Origin: Streptomyces jumonjinensis
Lineage (GTDB): Bacteria > Actinomycetota > Actinomycetes > Streptomycetales > Streptomycetaceae
Reading direction: 5' to 3'
Assembly: GCF_009600885.1 (NCBI RefSeq)
Contig: NZ_VCLA01000082.1
Coordinates: forward strand, 1 to 54,014
DNA length: 54,014 bases
In this document: positions 33,147-42,062 of the stretch, piece by piece
Numbering within the stretch: the stretch's first letter is position 1
Layout: each line of letters begins with the position of its first letter
The notes under the pieces: model-generated
What the model was told of the DNA's origin: nothing
Databases searched by the model: none
What the model saw: only the letters and a program-made list of their open reading frames with translations
Program-made: the position numbers and the translations under genes

Positions 33147-33164
33147 GTGACGCCGGTGTGACGC
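33147..33164 (+). promoter_or_regulatory. Heptamer direct repeat GTGACGC-N4-GTGACGC, candidate SARP site
   Basis: Two identical heptamers (33147-33153 and 33158-33164) are separated by CGGT, giving an 11-bp period. SARP regulators are known to bind 7-bp direct repeats with 4-bp gaps near promoters. The site lies 79 bp upstream of the first injection-system gene and 431 bp from the start of the BTAD regulator. Confidence 0.5.
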
Positions 33165-33242
33165 ACGGGTCGCGGCCCCGCCACGTAGGGATCAGCACCC
33201 TGGCGGGCACGGCGTCGTCAGCGAGCCCGGAGGTGGACGCGT

Positions 33243-33821
33243 ATGGGGGACTTCGGTGTCATCGCCGACGTGTCGACGGTCATGGTGGAGACCCTGACGC
33301 AGGCGCTGCGCGGGCTGAGCCAGGTGGATCCGCCGGTCGCGGAGCTCAACGACCTCTCCGAGACGGTGCAGACGCCGCCGCCCAAACTCACGGTGTTCCT
33401 CTACGACATCGCCGAGCACCCGACCTCGCGCAACCGGCCGCCGGTGCGTTCGCAGCCGCCGGACCCGCCGACCGTCCGCAAGGCCCCGATGGCGCTGCTG
33501 CTGCGCTATCTGGTCACCCCCTGGGGCGGTGACCAGGAGACCCAGCACCGGATGCTCGGCCGCGCCCTCCAGACGTTCTACGACGACGCGATCCTGGACG
33601 GCGTACAGCTCTCCGGCTCTCTGGCGGCGAGCACCGACGCGCTCCACCTCGGTCTGACCTCGCTCACCCTGGATCAGAAGTCCTGGGTCTGGTACGCGAT
33701 CCAGAAGCCGTACCGGCTGTCGCTGAACTACGAGGTCCGTGTCGTCAATCTGGACTCGGCCGTCGAGACGGCGGTCAGGCCGGTGCGGAGCCGGATCTTC
33801 GGCGGGGCGTCCGCGTCATGA
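33243..33821 (+). CDS. CIS cap/terminator protein, DUF4255 (Pvc16-like)
   Basis: A 192-aa DUF4255 protein: VIADVSTVMVETLTQALRG, the LTVFLYDIAEHPTSRNRPP strand, LLLRYLVTPWG and the late WYAIQKPYRLSLNYEVRVV. In extracellular contractile injection systems this family caps the distal end of the tube and sheath. First gene of the operon, with GGAGGT before the ATG. It overlaps the next gene by 4 nt (ATGA). Confidence 0.88.
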   Translation: MGDFGVIADVSTVMVETLTQALRGLSQVDPPVAELNDLSETVQTPPPKLTVFLYDIAEHPTSRNRPPVRSQPPDPPTVRKAPMALLLRYLVTPWGGDQETQHRMLGRALQTFYDDAILDGVQLSGSLAASTDALHLGLTSLTLDQKSWVWYAIQKPYRLSLNYEVRVVNLDSAVETAVRPVRSRIFGGASAS

Positions 33822-34552
33822 GCCGATTCCTCTCCTCCGAGCTGCCCGCGCTCTACAGCCCGGTCTGGTTCGTGCCCTTCGACGAGCACGCCAGGAGGGT
33901 GCGTGCGGCGGGTGTGACCGTCCGGCTGGACCGGTTCGACGACGGCGAGTGGCTGCCCCTGGACGACGCGGCGGTCCGTACGCCCAGTGCGGCCATCGTC
34001 TTCCCGGGGCTGGGCAGACGCCGTGAACCGTGGGCGGCCCGGCCGGAGCTCCACCGGGCCCGGTTCGCCGCCGCCGGCTACCAGCCGCTGTACCCGGCCG
34101 ACGGCCGGCCGTTCTCGGCCGGGCTCATCGGCGTCGAGTTCCTGGTGCGGCCTTACGACGACGCCTGGCCTCCGGGCGGACCGGCCGGGGAGGTCGCGCC
34201 CCGGCTGGTCCGGCTGCTGCCCGGCACGGCCTTCCCCTACCCGCCGGGCACCCGCACGGTGCACGGCGTCGTCCGCGCCGCGGACACCGCGGCGCCGGTC
34301 GCGAACGCGCTCGTCGAGGCGGCGGGGGAGACGGGCGGGGACCGGACGCCCTGGCGGGAGCGCACCCTGTCCGACGCCACGGGAGCCTTCCGGCTCTCCC
34401 TGCGGTGGGAGGGGGCCAGGGACGCCCCCCACACGGTCGACGAGAGGTTCACCCTGCGAGCCGTCGAACGGCCCGGCCGGACCGGGTCGCTGACCGTGCG
34501 GCTGCCCCAGGAAGCAGAGCGCCGGCACGTCATCGAGATCCGCGAGCAGTGA
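33818..34552 (+). CDS. CIS-locus protein with carboxypeptidase-regulatory-like (Ig-fold) domain
   Basis: A 244-aa protein. Residues about 1-145 are not recognised (FVPFDEHARRVRAAGVTVRL). Residues about 147-244 look like a carboxypeptidase regulatory-like beta sandwich (VHGVVRAADTAAPVANALVE, LSDATGAFRLSLRW, AERRHVIEIRE). Such domains mediate binding and decorate surfaces. It is conserved in position between cap and sheath genes in Streptomyces-type loci as far as I recall. It may be a structural accessory of the cap end; this is inference. Confidence 0.7.
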   Translation: MSRFLSSELPALYSPVWFVPFDEHARRVRAAGVTVRLDRFDDGEWLPLDDAAVRTPSAAIVFPGLGRRREPWAARPELHRARFAAAGYQPLYPADGRPFSAGLIGVEFLVRPYDDAWPPGGPAGEVAPRLVRLLPGTAFPYPPGTRTVHGVVRAADTAAPVANALVEAAGETGGDRTPWRERTLSDATGAFRLSLRWEGARDAPHTVDERFTLRAVERPGRTGSLTVRLPQEAERRHVIEIREQ

Positions 34553-34562
34553 GGAGCCGTCC

Positions 34563-36827
34563 ATGGCGGAGTATCTGAGTCCCGGGGTCTACATCGAGGA
34601 GACCGACGCCGGGCCACGGCCGATCGCGGGGGTGAGCACCAGCACGGCCGGCATGGTCGGGGTCACCGCCCGCGGGCCGTACACGGGCAAGCCCAAGCTC
34701 GTCACGAACTTCCTGGAGTTCCAGAACACATTCGGCGGATTCCTGCCCGAACCGGCCGCGCCCGTCCGCGACGCCTGGGCGAACAACCCGGCCGAAGGCG
34801 GCCGGTGGTGGCTGTTCCCGCTCGCGGTCAAGGGCTTCTTCGACAACGGCGGCCAGCGCCTGTACATCAAGCGGGTCGCGAGCGCCCAGGCGGAGCCCGC
34901 GTCGGGCGTCCTCGGCCACGGCCTGGTCAGCCCGGTCGCCGCCGACGCGGCGAAGGGCGCGAAGACCCTGGAACTCGGCCACCTCATCGGCTTCGCCGGC
35001 GTCGGCCAGCAGATCCAGCTCTTCCGCGGCGACGACCAGCAGGCGATCCACACCGCCGAAGTCGCCGCCTACGACCGGACCGCCCGCCGGATCGAGCTGG
35101 ACACCGCGCTGCCCGCCGAGGTCAGAGCCGCCCGTGGCGACTACGCCCAGGTCGGCACGCGCGATACGGAGCAGACCCTGAGCTTCTCCGCCGTCAGCCC
35201 CGGCTCATGGGGCGGCGCGGTCCAGGTCCGGGTCCGGCCGGTGGTCGGCGCGGCCCTGCCGATCCTGCCCGACCCCCAGGAGGGCGGCCTCTTCATCACC
35301 GGGCTGGCCGCCGACGCCGCCGAGGACAGCGGGACCGTCGAGGTCGCCACGGCGAGCGGACTCGACCCCGGCGAGCTGCCCGCCGAGGTCTGGGTGCAGA
35401 TCGGCGCCGGCCGGTTCACGGTCCAGGTGAGCCCGCCCGCGGACGGAAAGGTCACCCTGACCTTCCCCCCGGGGACCACGCATCCGGCCTGGCGGACCGG
35501 CCTCTCGGTGCGCCGGGTGCGCCGGGCCGCCGCGGCAGCGGGCCGGACGCTGCGGATCGGCGGTGCGAGCAGGCTGTACGAGGGCGCGGTCGTCCAGCTC
35601 GACGACGGCGCCCGGCTGAGCGTGCTGAACGTCGACACGGTCGCCGCCGACGTCGTCACCTTCGACCGGGACGTACCGGGCACGTACTTCGAGACCGACC
35701 GGCTCCATCTGATCGAGGCGGAGGTGGACACCCGGTTCGCCGACCCGGCGGGCGCCGGGGTGACCGAGACCTTCGGCAATCTCCGCCTCACCGGCGACTC
35801 CTCCGCGAGTCTCACGGCTGCCCTTCAGGCCCGCTCGCAGCTGGTCCGCGCGACGGCGCTGACCGGTCTGTCCGCCGACCCCGCGAAGTTCCCCGCGCCC
35901 GCGACCGGGTCCTGGCTGACCCTGGCGGACGGGGACGACGCCTACGGAAGCCTGAGCGTGGCCGACTTCGCCGGCGCCGACGGCGGCAGCGGCCGGCGCA
36001 CCGGCATCGTCGCCCTGGAGGACATCGACGAGGTCGCCGTCTGCGCGGTGCCGGGAGTCTGGTCCGGCACCGTCGCATCGGCCCTGATCACCCACTGCGA
36101 ACTGCTCAAGGACCGGTTCGCGGTCCTCGACCCGCCCGACGGCCTGGACATCGAGGGGATCCAGGCGTTCCGCGAGCCGTTCGACACCAAGTACGCGGCG
36201 CTCTACTACCCCTGGCTGGTCACCCGCGACCCCTCGGTCAACCGGGACGTCGACGTACCGCCCTCGGGGCATCTGGCCGGCATCTACGCCCGGGTGGACA
36301 CGGAGCGGGGAGTGCACAAGGCGCCCGCCAACACCGTGATCCGGGGCATCCGGCTGACCGACGGCTTCGCCCAGGACGTGACCAAACGACACCAGGACCT
36401 GCTCAACCCCAAGGGCATCAACGCGCTCCGCTTCTTCCCCGGGCTCGGCCACCGCGTCTGGGGCGCGCGCACCCTGTCCTCGGACAGCTCGTGGAAGTAC
36501 ATCAACGTCCGGCGGCTCTTCCTCTACCTGGAGGAGTCGATCGACGAGGGCACCCAGTGGGTGGTGTTCGAGCCCAACGACGAGTCGCTGTGGGCCCTGG
36601 TCCGCCAGACGATCACCAACTTCCTCACCACGGTCTGGCGCAGCGGCGCACTCGCCGGCACCACCGCCGACGAGGCGTTCTTCGTCGCCTGCGACCGCAC
36701 CACGATGACCGAGGACGACCTGGCGAACGGCCGGCTCATCTGCGTCATCGGCGTCGCACCGGTCTTCCCGGCCGAGTTCGTGATCTTCCGGATTCAGCAG
36801 AAGACCCGAGAGTCCCAGCTCGCCTGA
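34563..36827 (+). CDS. CIS sheath protein 1
   Basis: A 754-aa contractile tail sheath protein. The N-terminus YLSPGVYIEETDAGPRPIAG and the AVKGFFDNGGQRLYIKRV block are typical. The C-terminal half holds the conserved core (VAVCAVPGVWSGT, APANTVIRGIRLTDG, GINALRFFPGLGHRVWGART, SWKYINVRRLFLYLEESI, FEPNDESLWALVRQTI). Between about residues 106 and 410 lies a large insertion of beta-rich sequence, making the protein much longer than short sheaths such as PVC's. It forms the outer contractile tube together with the second sheath gene. A clear SD (GAGG) precedes it. Confidence 0.93.
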   Translation: MAEYLSPGVYIEETDAGPRPIAGVSTSTAGMVGVTARGPYTGKPKLVTNFLEFQNTFGGFLPEPAAPVRDAWANNPAEGGRWWLFPLAVKGFFDNGGQRLYIKRVASAQAEPASGVLGHGLVSPVAADAAKGAKTLELGHLIGFAGVGQQIQLFRGDDQQAIHTAEVAAYDRTARRIELDTALPAEVRAARGDYAQVGTRDTEQTLSFSAVSPGSWGGAVQVRVRPVVGAALPILPDPQEGGLFITGLAADAAEDSGTVEVATASGLDPGELPAEVWVQIGAGRFTVQVSPPADGKVTLTFPPGTTHPAWRTGLSVRRVRRAAAAAGRTLRIGGASRLYEGAVVQLDDGARLSVLNVDTVAADVVTFDRDVPGTYFETDRLHLIEAEVDTRFADPAGAGVTETFGNLRLTGDSSASLTAALQARSQLVRATALTGLSADPAKFPAPATGSWLTLADGDDAYGSLSVADFAGADGGSGRRTGIVALEDIDEVAVCAVPGVWSGTVASALITHCELLKDRFAVLDPPDGLDIEGIQAFREPFDTKYAALYYPWLVTRDPSVNRDVDVPPSGHLAGIYARVDTERGVHKAPANTVIRGIRLTDGFAQDVTKRHQDLLNPKGINALRFFPGLGHRVWGARTLSSDSSWKYINVRRLFLYLEESIDEGTQWVVFEPNDESLWALVRQTITNFLTTVWRSGALAGTTADEAFFVACDRTTMTEDDLANGRLICVIGVAPVFPAEFVIFRIQQKTRESQLA

Positions 36828-36847
36828 CCCTCTGAGGAGAGGCCACC

Positions 36848-37303
36848 ATGCCGCCAGTGACCAGGGACGATCCCTACGCCGCGTATAACTTCCAGATCAT
36901 CGTGACCAATGTCAGCGACGACGGGGTAGCGGTCAGCGGGTCCTTCACCGAAGCCAGCGGTCTCGAACTGGAAGTCCAGCCGATCGAGTACCGCAACGGC
37001 AGCGAGGACATCACGGTCCGCAAGCTCCCGGGACTGAAGAAATTCAGCAACCTCACCTTCAAACGCGGCGTCACCGGCCATGTCGGCTTCTGGAACTGGG
37101 TGGTCGAGGCGCTCAACGGCCAGGTCCGGCGCACCTCCGGCTCGATCGTGCTGCTGGACGAGAACCGACAGGAGGTCATGCGCTGGAACTTCGACCGCGC
37201 CTGGCCGCTCAAGTACACCGGCCCGACGCTGAACGCGACCAAGAACGAGATCGCCATGGAGACGCTGGTGCTGGCGGTCGAGAAGCTGGAGATCGACGCC
37301 TGA
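36848..37303 (+). CDS. CIS inner tube protein 1 (T4 gp19-like)
   Basis: A 151-aa phage tail tube protein: YNFQIIVTNVSDDGVAVSGS, FTEASGLELEVQPIEYRNGS, LPGLKKFSNLTFKRGV, FWNWVVEAL and the final NEIAMETLVLAVEKLEIDA. It polymerises into the inner tube. It follows the sheath by 20 bp with GAGGAGA as SD and precedes sheath 2 by 1 bp. Its length and motifs are intact. Confidence 0.95.
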   Translation: MPPVTRDDPYAAYNFQIIVTNVSDDGVAVSGSFTEASGLELEVQPIEYRNGSEDITVRKLPGLKKFSNLTFKRGVTGHVGFWNWVVEALNGQVRRTSGSIVLLDENRQEVMRWNFDRAWPLKYTGPTLNATKNEIAMETLVLAVEKLEIDA

Positions 37304-37304
37304 C

Positions 37305-38798
37305 ATGGCCGCTGACGCGCTCCCCGGAGTAACCCTGATCACGGCGCCGCGCGGCTCCGCCGAGGAGCCGCTGCGCACGGATGTGGCCGCGTTCCTCGGC
37401 CGCCTCCGCCGCGGCCCCGTGGGCACCCCCGTGCGGGTGGAGAGCTGGAACGACGTGGTGGGCGCGTTCGGCCCGCCGGACGGCTCGTCCGCCACACCGT
37501 ACGCGCTGCGCGGCTTCTTCGAGAACGGCGGTCGCACCGCCTGGGTGCTGCGGGTCTGCGGACCGGCCGGGACCGCGCGGGCGCCGTGGACCCCCGGGAA
37601 GGTGGGCGGCCTCGCCGGCGAGCGCTACCACGCGGTCGCCACCAGCCCGGGAACCTGGGCGAACGGCGGGCGCGTCAGCATCCGCCTCCGGCGCAGCACG
37701 GTCGCCGGGCCGCCCACGGTGAGCGTCCGGGTGACCGTGCCCGGCGAGCCGGCCGAGACCTTTCCCGCCCTGCCGCCCGCCGAGGTGGCCGACCGGCTGG
37801 CCGCCTCCCGGCTGATCCGTCTCGTCCCGGAGGGCCCCGCGCCGCCCCCGGATTCGCCCGGACCCATCTCCCGGTCCTGGGAGCTGACGCTCACCGGCGG
37901 CACCGACGCGGCCCCGGGACGGAGCCAGTACTCCGACGCCGTCGCCGCCCAGGCCGAGCTGCCCGAACCGGCCCTGGTGGCGCTCCCGGACCTCGGCGCG
38001 GATCTGTCCGGCGGCGCGCACACGGACCTGGTGCTGGAACTGATGCGGACCGTGCTGCCGCTCCTCGACCGCCTCGTCGTCCTGGACGTCCCCCCGAGCC
38101 GGTCCTCCGTGGACGACACGGTGGCCTGGGTGGAGGAGCTGACCTCGGCGGGCGACAGCGCGCTGCTGAGCACGGCGGCCGTCTACCACCCGCCGCTGCG
38201 CACGCCCGACGCGTCGGGGCTGCGGACCGTCCCCGCGTCCGGCCACGTCCTCGGCGTGATCGCCCGGCTCGACGGCGAACGCGGCGCCCACCACACCCCG
38301 GCGAACGCCCTGGTCCTGGAGGCGGTCGACCTGGCGGCCCAGCTGCCCGAGCCCCAGCAGGTCCGGCTGTTCGACGCAGGCGTCGACCTCGTGCGGTGCA
38401 CCCGCGGCCGGGGGCTGCTGGTGTGGGGCGGACGCACCCTCTCCGCCGAGCCCGGCACCCGCTGGATCGCCCACCGCCGGCTGGTGCATCTGCTGGTCCG
38501 CGCGATCCGGCGGGCGGCGAGCCCGCTGGTGTTCGACGTCAACTCGCCCGAACTGCGGCTGACCCTGGTGCGCGCGCTCACCTCGGTGCTGCTGGCCGCC
38601 TTCCGGGCCGGCGCGCTCGCCGGGGCCCGGCCCGAGCAGGCGTTCCGGGTGGTGTGCGACGACACCGTCAACCCGCCGGAGCAGGACCCGGGGCAGGTGG
38701 TCTGCGAGGTCGAGGTCGCTCCGGCCGTCCCGATGGAGTTCATCCGGCTGCGCCTCGTGCTCGGCCAGGACCGGGGTCTGGAGGTGATCGAGGCATGA
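37305..38798 (+). CDS. CIS sheath protein 2 (short)
   Basis: A 497-aa sheath paralogue without the large insertion of sheath 1. It opens with LPGVTLITAPRGS, has YALRGFFENGGRTAWVLRVCG, an AVATSPGTWANGGRVSIRLR strand and the conserved C-terminal core (HHTPANALVLEAVDL, GRGLLVWGGRTLSAEPG, RWIAHRRLVHLLVRAIRRA, FDVNSPELRLTLVRAL, EVAPAVPMEFIRLRLVLG). In related systems a second sheath sits at the baseplate-proximal ring. It overlaps tube 2 by 4 nt. Confidence 0.9.
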   Translation: MAADALPGVTLITAPRGSAEEPLRTDVAAFLGRLRRGPVGTPVRVESWNDVVGAFGPPDGSSATPYALRGFFENGGRTAWVLRVCGPAGTARAPWTPGKVGGLAGERYHAVATSPGTWANGGRVSIRLRRSTVAGPPTVSVRVTVPGEPAETFPALPPAEVADRLAASRLIRLVPEGPAPPPDSPGPISRSWELTLTGGTDAAPGRSQYSDAVAAQAELPEPALVALPDLGADLSGGAHTDLVLELMRTVLPLLDRLVVLDVPPSRSSVDDTVAWVEELTSAGDSALLSTAAVYHPPLRTPDASGLRTVPASGHVLGVIARLDGERGAHHTPANALVLEAVDLAAQLPEPQQVRLFDAGVDLVRCTRGRGLLVWGGRTLSAEPGTRWIAHRRLVHLLVRAIRRAASPLVFDVNSPELRLTLVRALTSVLLAAFRAGALAGARPEQAFRVVCDDTVNPPEQDPGQVVCEVEVAPAVPMEFIRLRLVLGQDRGLEVIEA

Positions 38799-39313
38799 CC
38801 CCCGATCCGCTGCCCAAGTACCGCTTCCTGGTCACGCTCGACCCGGGGGACGCCTATCTGCCGCCCGCCCAGGCGCTGCTGCTCCCGCTGGCCGCCTCCG
38901 GCGCGTTCCAGGAGGTCACCGGACTGGGCGGACAGCTGGAGGTGACGAGCTACCCGGAGGGCGGCCGTAACGACTCGGTGCACCAGCTGCCGCTGCGCCA
39001 CACCTGGAACCGGATCACCCTCAAACGCGGGGTGGTGCGCGATCCGGGCCTGTGGGCCTGGTACCGGGCCGGGCTGGCCGACTCGCTCGGGGCCCGCCGC
39101 GACGGCGCCGTGATCGTGCTCGGCCCGGACGGGTCTCCCGGCGCGGCCTGGGCCTTCCACGGCGGGCTCGCCGCCAAGTGGAGCGGCCCGGATCTGCACG
39201 CCGAACAGAACGCGGTCGCCATCGAGTCCCTGGAGATCGCCCATGAAGGACTGAGCAAGGTCCTCCAGGACACCGTGCCCGACGCACTGTCGCGGCTGAA
39301 CCGAGGGAGGTGA
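38795..39313 (+). CDS. CIS inner tube protein 2 (baseplate-proximal)
   Basis: A 172-aa tube protein related to tube 1: YRFLVTLDPGD, FQEVTGLGGQLEVTSYPEGG, LPLRHTWNRITLKRGVV, LWAWYRAGL, and the C-terminal NAVAIESLEIAHEGLSKVL. In PVC-type systems the second tube protein (Pvc5-like) joins the main tube to the hub. Start at ATG 38795 overlapping the sheath 2 stop (ATGA); the upstream in-frame sequence is shadow over the sheath. Confidence 0.9.
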   Translation: MTPDPLPKYRFLVTLDPGDAYLPPAQALLLPLAASGAFQEVTGLGGQLEVTSYPEGGRNDSVHQLPLRHTWNRITLKRGVVRDPGLWAWYRAGLADSLGARRDGAVIVLGPDGSPGAAWAFHGGLAAKWSGPDLHAEQNAVAIESLEIAHEGLSKVLQDTVPDALSRLNRGR

Positions 39314-39504
39314 CCGATGTGCCGAAGGTGACCATTCACCACCTCGAAGTCCGCTTCCAGGTGGACGGCGACGACGGAGCCGTGTTCACCCGCCTGTTCA
39401 ACCAGCACATCCAGGCCTGGTCGAGACTGTACGAGGACGTACGCGCCAGGGCCGGACACACCGATTCCGAACGCCGGTTCGGCGACGAGGAGGGCCGGCC
39501 GTGA
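39310..39504 (+). CDS. Small CIS protein (64 aa)
   Basis: A 64-aa protein, VPKVTIHHLEVRFQVDGDDG then a helix AVFTRLFNQHIQAWSRLYED and a charged tail. Its position between tube 2 and the LysM adaptor is that of Pvc6/DUF5908-type small proteins; similarity beyond size, place and the N-terminal beta strand is not certain. GTG start overlaps the upstream stop, and its stop overlaps the next GTG. Confidence 0.75.
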   Translation: MTDVPKVTIHHLEVRFQVDGDDGAVFTRLFNQHIQAWSRLYEDVRARAGHTDSERRFGDEEGRP

Positions 39505-40172
39505 GCGTGACGCCCGTGTCCTTCGCCCGCCAGGGCGCCGCACAGGCCCGGCTGGAGATCGTCCGCCCGGTGATCGCCGACGAACGGCGGCGGCGCATCC
39601 CCCTGCGGTTCAACCCCACCGACTACAAGCTCAGCAAGAGCAACACCTTCGCGGAGATCACCATCCCCGGGCTGGAGACCCCGCCCCTCCAGTACATCCG
39701 CGGCGGTACGGAGACGCTCACCGTGCAGGCGCTCGTCGACACCTCCGACACCCTGGAGAACGTCCGGACCGCCTATGTCGACGCGCTGCGCGACCTGATG
39801 CGCCCCGACAGCCGTGAACACGCCCCGCCCATCGTCCGGTTCGTCTGGGACGAAGCCGTCTTCACCGGCGTCGTGGAGAAGCTGGACGTGGCCTACCAGC
39901 TGTTCCGGCCGGACGGGGTGCCGCTGCGCGCGACGCTGGACCTCTCCCTCAAGGAGTACCGCCCGGCCGCCGCGCAGGCCGCGGAGATACCGCTCTCCTC
40001 GCCCACGGTGGAGAAGAGCTATGTGGTGCGCCGCGGGGACACCCTCAGCAGCATCTCCGCCGCGGTCTACCGGCGGCCCGACGCCTGGCGGGAACTGGCC
40101 CGCGCCAATGGGATCGGCGACCCCCGCGACCTTCGGCCCGGCCGGGTGCTGACCGTGCCCCGGCTGCCGTGA
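39501..40172 (+). CDS. CIS LysM-domain tube/baseplate adaptor (Pvc7-like)
   Basis: A 223-aa protein. The N-terminal about 165 residues form the tail-adaptor part (IPLRFNPTDYKLSKSNTFAE, QYIRGGTETLTVQALVDTS, GVVEKLDVAYQLF). A LysM domain ends the protein (SYVVRRGDTLSSISAAVYRR, LRPGRVLTVPRLP). LysM adaptors connect tube and hub rather than binding peptidoglycan in assembled particles. It is GTG-started within the preceding stop. Confidence 0.9.
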   Translation: MSVTPVSFARQGAAQARLEIVRPVIADERRRRIPLRFNPTDYKLSKSNTFAEITIPGLETPPLQYIRGGTETLTVQALVDTSDTLENVRTAYVDALRDLMRPDSREHAPPIVRFVWDEAVFTGVVEKLDVAYQLFRPDGVPLRATLDLSLKEYRPAAAQAAEIPLSSPTVEKSYVVRRGDTLSSISAAVYRRPDAWRELARANGIGDPRDLRPGRVLTVPRLP

Positions 40173-40182
40173 GGAGCGCCCG

Positions 40183-41364
40183 ATGAGCGCCCCCGCACCG
40201 GAGGTCGCCTCCCCCGACCGGTACGCGCCCGAGTTCGAGGTGCGCATCGAGGGCCTGGAGATGGACCCCGCCACCAAGAACGACGTCATCGACATCAAGG
40301 TGAACCGGGACATCGACCAGATGTCCGGCTTCGACCTCACCCTCAACAACTGGGACGACACCCGGCTGACGTTCAAACACAGCGATTCGCCCGCCTTCCG
40401 GCTCGGCGGCCGGGTCTCGGTCCGGCTCGGCTACGCCGATCAGCTGCTCACCGTCGCCACCGGGACGATCAGCACGCTCAGCCCGAGGTTCAGCGACGGC
40501 GGGCCCCCCACGGTCGCGGTCAGCGGCGTGGACGGGCTGCTGCGGCTCAAGGACCGCAAGCCCGCCGAGAACGAGACCAAGATCTACCGCAATCTGCCCG
40601 ACTGGCGGATCGCGGAGCAGATCGCCCAGCGCAACCAGCTGCGGATCCAGGTCACCCGGGAGGGCCCGACCCACGACCAGGTGGTGCAGAAGAACCAGGA
40701 CGACGCGAGCTTCCTCATGGAACGGGCCAAGCGGCTGGACTTCGACTGCTACATCCTGCCGGACGCCTCCTCCGGCGAGGACACGCTGTACTTCATCAGG
40801 CCGACCGACGGCCGGGACGGCCGCCCGATCCGGGTGTACCGGCTGGCCTACGCGCCCGGCCTCGCCACCGGCCCGGCCGCACAGCCCGCGGGCCTGATCC
40901 CCAACCTGCTCGACTTCACCCCGACCCTGACACTGTCCCAGCAGGTCAGCAAGGTCACCGTACGCGGCTGGGACCCCCGCACCAAGCAGCCGATCGCCTT
41001 CACCGCGACCGCCGAGAACCTCCCGGCGGGCTCGAACACCGCCGATGGACAGAGCGGACCGCAGGCCGCCGAGAGCACGCTGGGAGGCCGCCAGGACGTC
41101 CTGGTCGACGCGCCCGTCACCAGCGACCAGGAGGCCCGCGAGCTGGCCGTCAGCCTGCTCCGGGAGCGGGCGTACGAGTTCATCACCGCGACCGGCCGGG
41201 TGGCGGGCCTCCCCGAACTGCGGCCGGGCGACAACCTGGAGATTTACGGCCTCGGCCGGCGCTTCTCCGGCACGTACTTCGTCAAACGGGTCGAGCACAC
41301 CCTCAACACCAGCGGATTCTTCACCCAGTTCACCGGCCGGCGGATCCATCAGGGGGACCAGTGA
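40183..41364 (+). CDS. CIS hub protein (gp27 / late control D-like)
   Basis: A 393-aa baseplate hub. EFEVRIEGLEMDPATKNDVI, FDLTLNNWDDTRLTF and VSGVDGLLRLKDRK form the first barrel; FLMERAKRLDFDCYILPD and the late KRVEHTLNTSGFFTQFTGRR are typical of gpD/gp27-like proteins. It trimerises below the tube and holds the spike. It is encoded separately from the gp5-like spike rather than fused as in VgrG. It overlaps the next gene by 4 nt. Confidence 0.9.
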   Translation: MSAPAPEVASPDRYAPEFEVRIEGLEMDPATKNDVIDIKVNRDIDQMSGFDLTLNNWDDTRLTFKHSDSPAFRLGGRVSVRLGYADQLLTVATGTISTLSPRFSDGGPPTVAVSGVDGLLRLKDRKPAENETKIYRNLPDWRIAEQIAQRNQLRIQVTREGPTHDQVVQKNQDDASFLMERAKRLDFDCYILPDASSGEDTLYFIRPTDGRDGRPIRVYRLAYAPGLATGPAAQPAGLIPNLLDFTPTLTLSQQVSKVTVRGWDPRTKQPIAFTATAENLPAGSNTADGQSGPQAAESTLGGRQDVLVDAPVTSDQEARELAVSLLRERAYEFITATGRVAGLPELRPGDNLEIYGLGRRFSGTYFVKRVEHTLNTSGFFTQFTGRRIHQGDQ

Positions 41365-42062
41365 CGGGCAGGACCGCGCCACGCGCCCGCACCACCGACA
41401 AGCGGTACTACGGAGTCATCGAAGCGCTCGTCGTGGAGAACGACGGCGACGACGAAGGCCGGGTCAGACTGCGGTTCCCCTGGTTCGACCAGACCACCGT
41501 CACCGACTGGTGCCGGGTCGGCCAGCTGTACGCGGGCAACGGCTACGGCTCGCTGTTCGTCCCGGAGAAGGGCGACGAGGTGCTCGTCGCCTTCGTCCAC
41601 GGCGACATGCGCTTCCCGATCGTCCTGGGCGGTCTCTACAACGGCGCGGACAAACCGCCCGCCGCCCGCACCGGCGGACGCGACCAGAAGATCATCCGGA
41701 CCCGGCACGGCCACGAGGTGGTGCTGGACGACACCGCGGCGCAAGCCGCCGTACGGATCACCTCGGCGGCCGGACACACGGTGGAGCTGGACGACCAGGG
41801 CAGGACCGTCCGCATCACCGCCGCCGAGGGCGGCAGCGTCACCGTCACCGCACAGGGCGACATCACCCTCACCGCGCCGAAGGTGACCATCGACTCGCCC
41901 GGCATCGACCTCGGCGGCGGCGCCACCGAACCCCTGGTCCTCGGCAACGCGCTCCTCACCGCCTTCAACGCGCACACCCACCCCTCAGCCGCCGGGCCCA
42001 CCGGCCCGCCGACGCCCCCGCTCACCCCCGCCGTGCTGGCCAAGAAGGCGAGAACGGCATGA
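41361..42062 (+). CDS. CIS spike protein (gp5/gpV-like)
   Basis: A 233-aa protein with the gp5 OB fold (VRLRFPWFDQTTVTDWCRVG, GDEVLVAFVHGDMRFPIVLG, GLYNG) followed by a short beta-helix-like region with repeats such as VTVTAQGDITLTAPKVTIDS, and a His-containing tail (NAHTHPS). It forms the puncturing spike on the hub. No PAAR tip protein gene was found in the window. GTG start overlaps the hub stop. Confidence 0.9.
   Translation: MTGRTAPRARTTDKRYYGVIEALVVENDGDDEGRVRLRFPWFDQTTVTDWCRVGQLYAGNGYGSLFVPEKGDEVLVAFVHGDMRFPIVLGGLYNGADKPPAARTGGRDQKIIRTRHGHEVVLDDTAAQAAVRITSAAGHTVELDDQGRTVRITAAEGGSVTVTAQGDITLTAPKVTIDSPGIDLGGGATEPLVLGNALLTAFNAHTHPSAAGPTGPPTPPLTPAVLAKKARTA

Noticed and set aside
32755..33150. 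Plus-strand ORF opposite the 65-aa protein
   Set aside because: Translation is Arg/Ala/His-rich with no pattern, and it is antisense to the more plausible small gene.
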